Of a DNA stretch of 15,400 nucleotides, positions 6,551 through 11,473 are shown piece after piece. Position 1 is the stretch's first letter; each line of letters opens with the position of its first letter. The notes under the pieces were generated by a model. The model searched no databases and was not told where the DNA came from. It saw only the letters and a program-made list of their open reading frames with translations. The translations under genes were made by a program, and so were the position numbers. Source of the stretch: Thermococci archaeon (lineage in GTDB: Archaea > Methanobacteriota_B > Thermococci > Thermococcales > Thermococcaceae); assembly GCA_003663535.1 (NCBI GenBank), contig QMUE01000005.1:1-15400 (forward strand). Reading direction: 5' to 3'.

Positions 6551-7354
6551 TTAAACACCTATTATAGCCTTTAAGGCGTGTACAAGCAGAAATAACACCA
6601 TTGCACCATCCCAAATTCTATAACTTATCTTTCTATTCCATGTTGCAACTCCTAAAATACCCACTATCCCAAAAGGAGAGTACAGTGAATTCAATAGGAG
6701 AGCCAGTGAGAGCAGAGAGAGAATATTAATCAGAGCTTCTGAAGTGCTTTTCCCGATTATTATTGGCGTTGTTTTTAAATTGGCCTTTTGATCACTTTCA
6801 TAATCTTCTAAATGATTCCTAAGCTCCATCGCAACAGAGTATACAAAGAGGGATAATGCAATGAATATTTCAGTCTCACTAAGCATTCCATCAAAATAAG
6901 CGCCATAAATGAAGGGAAGCGCTCCAAAGAAAAGACCGTGGGAGAGTACATCTGCTATGGGTATACCTTTCAACCTTGGTGGAGCCGAATAGATGGTGGC
7001 CAAAAAACTCATCGTAATATAAGTAACAAAAGCAGACTTCGAGATGAAATATGCTAATATACCTCCAAGAAGTATTATAGCTAGGGATGTTAGAAAGGCA
7101 CCCTTAAAACTTAATTCTCCACTTGCAACAGGATTTTTGTGCTTTTTCCGAGGATTTAACAAGTCAGTATCAACATCAAAGCAGTTATTTATAGCGAAGG
7201 CATAACTAACATACAATATGAGTGAAATCGCCAATAAGAGGGCCTCAAAAACCTCAGGATTATTTTTGAAGCTTATAACCATTCCAAGAAGCCCCATGCC
7301 AATAAATGATCTCCCATCAATTATTCTTGTATTTTTAACTATAACTCGTAACAT
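6551..7354 (-). CDS. UbiA-family prenyltransferase
   Basis: This 267-residue membrane enzyme has about eight to nine hydrophobic segments and both UbiA aspartate motifs. The first is N56-x3-D60-x3-D64 within NNCFDVDTD, followed by NPRKKHKNPVASGELS. The second is N180-x3-D184-x3-D188 within RNHLEDYESD, followed by KTTPIIIG. YSAPPRLKG (about 122-130) is also typical. UbiA proteins transfer prenyl chains using Mg2+ and a prenyl diphosphate. In archaea the best-known member makes digeranylgeranylglyceryl phosphate, but the asparagine at the start of the second motif and the KKHKNP loop leave the substrate open. ATG 7354 is chosen over ATG 7360 because GGAGGG (7366-7361) sits six bases before it. 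It is the first gene of the operon, with a strong promoter shared divergently with a small HTH gene. Confidence 0.92.
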   Translation of the reverse strand: MLRVIVKNTRIIDGRSFIGMGLLGMVISFKNNPEVFEALLLAISLILYVSYAFAINNCFDVDTDLLNPRKKHKNPVASGELSFKGAFLTSLAIILLGGILAYFISKSAFVTYITMSFLATIYSAPPRLKGIPIADVLSHGLFFGALPFIYGAYFDGMLSETEIFIALSLFVYSVAMELRNHLEDYESDQKANLKTTPIIIGKSTSEALINILSLLSLALLLNSLYSPFGIVGILGVATWNRKISYRIWDGAMVLFLLVHALKAIIGV

Positions 7355-7387
7355 TGACATCCCTCCACTAAGAGGCCTCGAGAAAAA

Positions 7388-7404
7388 TATTTATAAACCT
7401 TTTC
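7388..7404 (-). promoter_or_regulatory. Strong promoter of the UbiA operon, overlapping the divergent HTH promoter
   Basis: On the minus strand GAAAAGG (7404-7398) runs into TTTATAAATA (7397-7388), close to the Thermococcales consensus. Transcription would start near 7368, leaving a leader of about 14 bases that holds GGAGGG. Read on the plus strand, the same bases give GAGAAAAA-TATTTATA, which can drive the HTH gene with a start near 7416. The two promoters therefore compete for one TATA region. Confidence 0.65.
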
Positions 7405-7417
7405 ACAAAAATGTGAA
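7402..7417. promoter_or_regulatory. Palindromic candidate operator
   Basis: TTCACA-AAAA-TGTGAA is a perfect inverted repeat with 6-base arms. It overlaps the BRE of the UbiA promoter and the expected transcription start of the HTH gene, an ideal place for a repressor of both. The HTH protein encoded next to it is the obvious candidate binder; this is inference. Confidence 0.5.
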
Positions 7418-7421
7418 GAGG

Positions 7422-7441
7422 TATGAAAAAAATACTTCATA
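7422..7441. repeat. Second inverted repeat before the HTH gene
   Basis: TATGAA (7422-7427) and TTCATA (7436-7441) are reverse complements across an 8-base AT-rich spacer, just upstream of the HTH start. It could be a second operator half-set or an mRNA hairpin. Short AT-rich repeats also arise by chance, so confidence is low. Confidence 0.3.
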
Positions 7442-7450
7442 GTGATTAAA

Positions 7451-7774
7451 ATGGAAGAGCTGCTCCAAGTGTTCACAAAGAAAATCAAAAATTTTGAATT
7501 AACACACTCTGAAATTAAAATATACTCTCTTCTTCTAAAAGAAGAGTTAACCCCGAGACAAATAGCAAAAAAAGTTGGTTTGTCTGAAAGAATAGTCCGG
7601 GAAAAATTAAAACACCTCCTCGAATTGGGATTGATTGAGAGAAACCTAATAAAACAAGGGTGGTTGGGTTATATTTACCGAGCTAAAAATCCAAAAGAAG
7701 CCCTAAACTCGGTGCTTTTCAAAATGGAGGAACTTTTAGGAATTTTAGAAGAAGAATCCAAAAAAATACTCTAA
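7451..7774 (+). CDS. Small TrmB/MarR-like winged-helix transcriptional regulator
   Basis: This protein of 107 residues (110 from GTG 7442) is almost entirely one winged-helix DNA-binding domain of TrmB-like type. [18 protein letters not shown] forms the first helices, [19 protein letters not shown] the helix-turn-helix and [12 protein letters not shown] the start of the wing. A short C-terminal helix ([15 protein letters not shown]) could dimerise. The sugar-binding domain of full-length TrmB is absent, so any ligand site must be small or lie on another protein. ATG 7451 has GTGAT four bases upstream; GTG 7442 is an alternative. It is divergent from the UbiA operon across palindromes, the classic arrangement of a self-regulating local regulator. 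Its stop overlaps the stop of the convergent speE gene. Confidence 0.85.
   Translation: MEELLQVFTKKIKNFELTHSEIKIYSLLLKEELTPRQIAKKVGLSERIVREKLKHLLELGLIERNLIKQGWLGYIYRAKNPKEALNSVLFKMEELLGILEEESKKIL
7760..7766 (-). terminator. Oligo-T terminator of speE
   Basis: On the minus strand a run of seven Ts begins five bases past the speE stop codon, the usual archaeal terminator form. It lies inside the 3' end of the convergent HTH gene. Confidence 0.5.
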
Positions 7775-8625
7775 GAATCACCTTTTCCCTCAAGAAGGTC
7801 TCTAACATACTTAGGCATTTGGAACAAGGTTTCGTGTCTCTCTGGATCATAGTATTCTAAATCAAGAGTTTTTGCCCTGTCAAGGTCTACTTTCATGAAA
7901 TCAATATCTCCTTTTACTCCAACTAAAAAACTCCATGGTGACGCATAGCCAATTACTGGAAAGGTAAAGTAGTATACTTTGTCAAACGCTTTTTTCATAT
8001 TTTTGTAGGCCTCTAAGACCTCATCTGTAAAGAGATAAACACTACCTGATTGGGTGATGTACAACCCTTTCTCGCTTAGAGCTTCGTATGCATTTTTGTA
8101 AAAGTCTTCACTAAATAAAAGTTTTGCTGGGCCAACTGGATCTGTAGAGTCAACAATTATAACATCGAAGTGCTCTTTATGGGATTTCATATATTCCACA
8201 CCATCACCAATTATTAATTTTGCTTTAGGTTCCTCTCCTCTTATCAATCTTTCCAAAAGACCCTCATCTATTTTCAAGTACTCTCGAGATACCTCAACTA
8301 CCTTCTCATCTATCTCCACCATGATAGCATTTTCAACACTCTCATGTTTCAGAACTTCTCTCAAGGTACCTCCGTCCCCTCCCCCAATTACAAGAACTCT
8401 TCTAGGATTCGGATGAGCTAACATTACAGGATGAACTAGGGGTTCATGATAACTCCTCTCCCCTTTCTCAACTAACTGGACTGTACCGTCAATAACAAAC
8501 AACTTCCCAAAACCTTCAGTCTCATAAAGTTCAATCTTCTGATAATCGCTTTGAACCTCAAGGATTTTCGAAGTGATCTTAAATCCCACGCCGTAACCTC
8601 TCGGATACCACTCAACAAACTCCAT
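7771..8625 (-). CDS. speE: Polyamine aminopropyltransferase (spermidine synthase family)
   Basis: This 284-residue enzyme transfers the aminopropyl group of decarboxylated AdoMet to a polyamine acceptor. It has the family's N-terminal beta domain (about 1-65, with FVIDGTVQL and SYHEPLVHP at 58-66) and a Rossmann-like methyltransferase fold. GGGDGG lies at 81-86, MVEID at 102-106, IIGDGV at 138-143 and [10 protein letters not shown] at 158-167; D159 and D162 are the expected catalytic and amine-binding aspartates. Late motifs [11 protein letters not shown] and [10 protein letters not shown] also match. Archaeal enzymes from Thermococcales accept agmatine as well as diamines, so the physiological product may be N1-aminopropylagmatine; this is inference from the family and from the adjacent pdaD. 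ATG 8625 has GAGGTGAGGG upstream. It lies 92 bases after speD, with its own promoter. Confidence 0.96.
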   Translation of the reverse strand: MEFVEWYPRGYGVGFKITSKILEVQSDYQKIELYETEGFGKLFVIDGTVQLVEKGERSYHEPLVHPVMLAHPNPRRVLVIGGGDGGTLREVLKHESVENAIMVEIDEKVVEVSREYLKIDEGLLERLIRGEEPKAKLIIGDGVEYMKSHKEHFDVIIVDSTDPVGPAKLLFSEDFYKNAYEALSEKGLYITQSGSVYLFTDEVLEAYKNMKKAFDKVYYFTFPVIGYASPWSFLVGVKGDIDFMKVDLDRAKTLDLEYYDPERHETLFQMPKYVRDLLEGKGDS

Positions 8626-8672
8626 TATTCCCTCACCTCGATGAAAGCTTCGACAATATCTTTTAAACTTTT

Positions 8673-8684
8673 GCTTTTATAACG
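8673..8684 (-). promoter_or_regulatory. Probable speE promoter
   Basis: The minus-strand CGTTATAAAAGC (8684-8673) lies between speD and speE. A second TATA-like AAGTTTAAAAG follows closer to the gene (about 8670-8660). Either would yield a leader of about 15-30 bases with the GGTGAG ribosome binding site. Read-through from speD is also possible. Confidence 0.45.
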
Positions 8685-8705
8685 AATCTCAGTCCCCAAT
8701 AATTA

Positions 8706-8727
8706 TAAAGGGGGAATTCACCCCTTA
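8706..8727 (-). terminator. Hairpin spanning the speD stop codon
   Basis: On the minus strand AAGGGG (8726-8721) can pair with CCCC(C)TT (8714-8708, one bulged C) around TGAATT, then AT-rich sequence follows. The stop codon TGA lies in the loop. It looks like an intrinsic terminator or processing hairpin separating speD from speE; no experiment supports this. Confidence 0.35.
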
Positions 8728-9092
8728 AACAGAAGGCCTCTATCTAGTTTTACCAGTGTTGGTCTTTTACATTTTAACTTCCTAATTATATACTCACTCG
8801 CCTTAAGAGGCATGGTATGGTTTCCACATGTGTAGACATCAACAGCTGCATAGCCATGTTCAGGCCAAGTGTGAATTGCTATGTGGCTCTCAGAAACGAC
8901 AACAACACCAGAAACACCTTGTGGTGAAAACTTATGGAAACGTTTATCTATAACAGTGGCATTAGCTACTTCTGCAGCTTCAGTAAGGATTTCCTCTATC
9001 TTTTCTATATCGTCTAATATTTGAGGATCGCATTCGTAAAGATCTAAAACTACATGCATTCCTATTGGGTTGTCCACAATTACTTGAACCAT
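8718..9092 (-). CDS. speD: S-adenosylmethionine decarboxylase proenzyme (prokaryotic class 1B)
   Basis: This 124-residue proenzyme cleaves itself at a Glu-Ser bond to form a pyruvoyl group, then decarboxylates AdoMet to supply SpeE. The cleavage site ESHIAIHTWPE is intact: Ser69 would become the pyruvoyl group, His74 assists processing and Cys89 (VYTCGNH) is the catalytic acid, matching the spacing of bacterial SpeD. The N-terminal PIGMHVVLDLYEC is also typical. ATG 9092 is chosen because GGGGGTGA (9105-9098) is five bases upstream and the length equals the family norm. A reading from 9158 would add 22 residues of non-family sequence and overlap pdaD. The 62-base leader from pdaD contains a second strong ribosome binding site that serves an out-of-frame ATG at 9111. 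A weak promoter (ATTTAAAAG near 9143-9134) is possible. Confidence 0.95.
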   Translation of the reverse strand: MVQVIVDNPIGMHVVLDLYECDPQILDDIEKIEEILTEAAEVANATVIDKRFHKFSPQGVSGVVVVSESHIAIHTWPEHGYAAVDVYTCGNHTMPLKASEYIIRKLKCKRPTLVKLDRGLLFKG

Positions 9093-9154
9093 CAACGTCA
9101 CCCCCTTCCATCCACCACACCTCCTTATTTCTTTTAAATTTGAAAATGGAAAGT

Positions 9155-9631
9155 TCAATAAGGCAACATAACAACCGCAGCAATTGCAGCGGCAGGCCTA
9201 TCTTTAACCGTTATCTCAGCAACTGCGGCTTTAAACTCTTTAAGCTTCCAGCCTCTGACTTTAAAGCCTTCTTCAACCATTTTATGAACCATCTTTTCAG
9301 CCTCTTCCTTTGTGCAATAGCCACTGTACTCATATATAAGGCCACCTTCATTTCCTTCGCTTATTCCAACGCCCAAAGCAGCGGTGATTGTTGATCCTGG
9401 TTCATCACTCTCTATATGAGCATAGACCGTGGGAAGGAGCATCCCTACTGGAATATTCTTAGGAAGCTCATTTATCCACTCTATGTATGCAGGGATAATA
9501 CTGCTGAGCTTTACCAAATTGACATTCCCAATCCCCATTTTAAGTAAAGCATTATCAAAAGCATTTAATTTTGTACCTCCCTCAGCACTTGCAGCAAGCA
9601 AAATGGCTTTTTTAGGGGTTGTCCAACTCAT
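9155..9631 (-). CDS. pdaD: Pyruvoyl-dependent arginine decarboxylase proenzyme
   Basis: This 158-residue proenzyme makes agmatine from arginine, the first committed step of archaeal polyamine synthesis. It self-cleaves between Ser43 and Ser44 in LVKLSSIIPA, creating the pyruvoyl group on the beta subunit. Family features include AEGGTKLNAFDNALL, VYAHIESDEPG, ALGVGISEGNEGGLIYEYSG and the C-terminal DRPAAAIAAVV. Length matches archaeal PvlArgDC enzymes, which form trimers of alpha-beta pairs in the cytoplasm. ATG 9631 is supported by GGAGGT (9645-9640) eight bases upstream. It is the first gene of the pdaD-speD-speE series, so all three reactions from arginine and AdoMet to aminopropylated agmatine are encoded together. 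Agmatine is also needed for agmatidine in archaeal tRNA-Ile. Its leader is long (about 80 bases) and contains an inverted repeat. Confidence 0.96.
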   Translation of the reverse strand: MSWTTPKKAILLAASAEGGTKLNAFDNALLKMGIGNVNLVKLSSIIPAYIEWINELPKNIPVGMLLPTVYAHIESDEPGSTITAALGVGISEGNEGGLIYEYSGYCTKEEAEKMVHKMVEEGFKVRGWKLKEFKAAVAEITVKDRPAAAIAAVVMLPY

Positions 9632-9671
9632 TTTCGTCTACCTCCTTTTTATCCAGATATTATCTAATTAA

Positions 9672-9699
9672 TCTTGATTTTGAGATTATTTGATCAAGA
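9672..9699. repeat. Inverted repeat in the predicted pdaD leader
   Basis: TCTTGAT (9672-9678) and ATCAAGA (9693-9699) are reverse complements around a 14-base spacer. In the pdaD mRNA they could form a hairpin about 25-40 bases before the ribosome binding site, or be a DNA operator. The sequence is AT-rich, so chance is not excluded. Confidence 0.35.
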
Positions 9700-9734
9700 A
9701 TTTCGCCATCAATTTTGGGTTACCAACATATTTG

Positions 9735-9749
9735 CTTATAAGCCTTTCG
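9735..9749 (-). promoter_or_regulatory. Promoter of the polyamine cluster (pdaD)
   Basis: On the minus strand CGAAAG (9749-9744) followed by GCTTATAAG (9743-9735) is a good BRE/TATA element. Transcription would start near 9712, giving a leader of about 80 bases before pdaD, long for this kind of organism. Confidence 0.55.
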
Positions 9750-9752
9750 CTC

Positions 9753-9799
9753 TCACTTGAAAAATAAATACAAGCGTTTTACGCCGATAAAACAAGTGA
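9753..9799. repeat. Nested inverted repeats between the antiporter and pdaD
   Basis: The outer arms TCACTTG (9753-9759) and CAAGTGA (9793-9799) enclose an inner hairpin, GTTTTA (9776-9781) and TAAAAC (9788-9793) around CGCCGA. They lie 3' of the antiporter gene and just upstream of the pdaD promoter. They could be the antiporter's termination region (several short T-runs on the minus strand) or a regulator site for pdaD. The rest of 9632-9836 holds no gene that I can see. Confidence 0.35.
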
Positions 9800-9836
9800 A
9801 AAACATTTAAAATACCATTAATCAGAGAAAATTAAC

Positions 9837-10973
9837 TCAAGATTTGTTTTTTGAGATAAACCTCCCAATACTTGTAGAGATAAACATTCCCAGTATGCTG
9901 GCCAATGAGGCCAGAGCATAGAGATGTTCGCTCAAGACTCCATATTCGTATCCTAGTTCACCCACAAGAAGGCCGAGAACACCAAAGCTTGCTACTCCGC
10001 TGGCTCTAACAATAGTTTTCCGAGAATCCTTATCCCAGGTAAAGCCCATTGTAAGTAAGATTCTAAGAATATACACAAGGATGAAGAAGTAGACAACCTC
10101 CATCGAGAGCTCAGTTTCAAAGTTAATACCACGCCAAGCGAAGAATATCGGGGCAAAGATACCATAAGTAACTCCTGAGATTATTGTGTGAACTCTTCTG
10201 TACTGTTTAGTACCCATCAAGTCGCTGTGGAGCAAAAGACCTACTACAAACGCACCAATGCTAAAGTGAAGACCTATTATCTCACTTAAAAAGGCTATTG
10301 AAGTTGATAGAATCATCACTAATCCAAAGACCGCTTCATCGCTTTTTAGGCTTCTAAGCCCTTTAATAATTAATACCTTCTGCTTTACATTGAGGAGATA
10401 GTTTATTCCAAACAAAATCCCCAAAAATATCCCGTCTTTTACAAGCTCCATTATCAGGCCTATGTAAGTCAAATGATAAACTTCAAAGTTAACTAGGATA
10501 TATAAGCTAACAATGGCACCAATCTCGCTTATTACTGCATAAGAAAGAGCAATGTGGAGAAAATCACCCCCAAAGAACCTTGAGAGCCGCAAAACTATGG
10601 GAGCTGAGGCCACTGACAGTATAGCTCCTACAATAAGGTTTTCATGGGAGAGAGTGTAATTTGTGAAAGGCAGCGTGATAAAGGTCATAAGAGCATAAGT
10701 AAGGATGTAAAGAGGAAAACTTTTCTTTCCACCAATGTGAACCTCCTCCGGAGTAAGTTCAAGACCTGCATACATCATTAGAAAAAATATACCGAACTCA
10801 GCAAGAAGATTTAACTCTTCTATTGGCATAGGAGTAAGGAACACTCCCAGAAATAGGCCAGCTAAAATCTCTCCAAGAAACCCGGGATACCCAATATGTT
10901 CAAAAATCTCAGCTAAAACCCGTGCAAGTGCAATTATGATAAATACGTACCCAATCACACTGTAGGGTTCCAC
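9837..10973 (-). CDS. Monovalent cation/proton antiporter (CPA2, Na+/H+ exchanger family)
   Basis: This 378-residue protein has about 12 membrane segments and belongs to the Na+/H+ exchanger family PF00999 (KefB/NapA-like). Motifs include GYPGFLGEILAGLFLG (28-43), EFGIFFLMMYAGLELTP (59-75), SVASAPIVLRL and the C-half segment IIGLHFSIGAFVVGLLLHSD. At the expected ion-binding site in the fifth to sixth segment, the family's Asp-containing pair is replaced by Ser149-Glu150 (VISEIGAI), so Glu may be the ion ligand. No TrkA-N or other cytoplasmic domain is attached. The GTG at 10973 is chosen because GGGAGGTG (10985-10978) lies five bases upstream. ATG 10994 would add seven residues, contains that site inside the gene and probably precedes the transcript start. 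It exchanges Na+ or K+ for H+; which ion is not readable. Confidence 0.9.
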   Translation of the reverse strand: MEPYSVIGYVFIIIALARVLAEIFEHIGYPGFLGEILAGLFLGVFLTPMPIEELNLLAEFGIFFLMMYAGLELTPEEVHIGGKKSFPLYILTYALMTFITLPFTNYTLSHENLIVGAILSVASAPIVLRLSRFFGGDFLHIALSYAVISEIGAIVSLYILVNFEVYHLTYIGLIMELVKDGIFLGILFGINYLLNVKQKVLIIKGLRSLKSDEAVFGLVMILSTSIAFLSEIIGLHFSIGAFVVGLLLHSDLMGTKQYRRVHTIISGVTYGIFAPIFFAWRGINFETELSMEVVYFFILVYILRILLTMGFTWDKDSRKTIVRASGVASFGVLGLLVGELGYEYGVLSEHLYALASLASILGMFISTSIGRFISKNKS

Positions 10974-11004
10974 TATTGCACCTCCCAAAAGCATGTTGTA
11001 TGTC

Positions 11005-11020
11005 TAATTAAAAAAGTTTC
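11005..11020 (-). promoter_or_regulatory. Probable promoter of the CPA2 antiporter
   Basis: On the minus strand GAAAC (11020-11016) precedes TTTTTTAAT (11015-11007). The start would be about 10985, just ahead of the GGGAGGTG site, supporting the GTG start at 10973. The TATA element is imperfect. Confidence 0.4.
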
Positions 11021-11027
11021 TGAAATG

Positions 11028-11044
11028 GCAGAAGCTTTTTATTT
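11028..11044 (+). promoter_or_regulatory. Promoter of the AbrB-like/ACT gene (leaderless)
   Basis: GCAGAAG (11028-11034) followed by CTTTTTATTT (11035-11044) predicts a start near 11065, at or next to the ATG at 11066. No ribosome binding site precedes the gene, so a leaderless mRNA is likely. Confidence 0.5.
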
Positions 11045-11065
11045 TAGCAACTCCTTAATTTTTTT

Positions 11066-11473
11066 ATGAGGCACTACGAAATTTTAAAAATAGCCGAAAA
11101 TGGAAAGGTTGGGATTCCTCTAGAATGGGCCTACGAAGTTGGACTTATAAAGGATGCTTATTTTCTAGTAGAAATTGACACTGATTTGAATGAGATTCAT
11201 TTAGAAAGAATAGCTTTACCCGGAAAGCAACTTGTGGAAATTGAACTTGTAGTAAAAGATCAACCAGGTGTTTTAGCCAAAATAACGGGGTTATTAGGAA
11301 AACATCGAATTAATATCCTTTTTAGCGAAGCGGAAGAAATGGAACAGATAGGCCTAGGAGCGATCGTAGCAGTTGTTGATATAAGTGAAATAGACACGAC
11401 CTTGGAGGAACTCTTAAAAGAGCTTAAAGAAATAGAGGAAGTGATGGAAGTCTCAATGAATAGAATTGAATAA
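11066..11473 (+). CDS. AbrB-like plus ACT domain protein, probable ligand-responsive regulator
   Basis: This 135-residue protein combines two small domains. Residues 1-50 look like an AbrB/SpoVT swapped-hairpin domain (NGKVGIPLEWAYEVGLIKDA, then LVEIDTDLNEIHLERI). Residues 56-135 form an ACT domain with the classic start VEIELVVKDQPGVLAKITGLL, where DQPG matches the ligand-binding loop, and a final EEVMEVSMNRIE strand. ACT domains bind amino acids or other small effectors. An AbrB-like partner suggests DNA binding, so an amino-acid-sensing regulator is plausible but unproven. The gene is divergent from the CPA2 antiporter and overlaps the end of the Mrp operon by 21 bases in convergent orientation. 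The start is supported by a promoter that places the transcript start at the ATG. Confidence 0.82.
   Translation: MRHYEILKIAENGKVGIPLEWAYEVGLIKDAYFLVEIDTDLNEIHLERIALPGKQLVEIELVVKDQPGVLAKITGLLGKHRINILFSEAEEMEQIGLGAIVAVVDISEIDTTLEELLKELKEIEEVMEVSMNRIE

Noticed and set aside
9093..9158. Longer speD reading from ATG 9158 (146 residues)
   Set aside because: The added 22 residues do not look like SpeD, overlap the pdaD stop and ignore the well-placed GGGGGTGA before ATG 9092.
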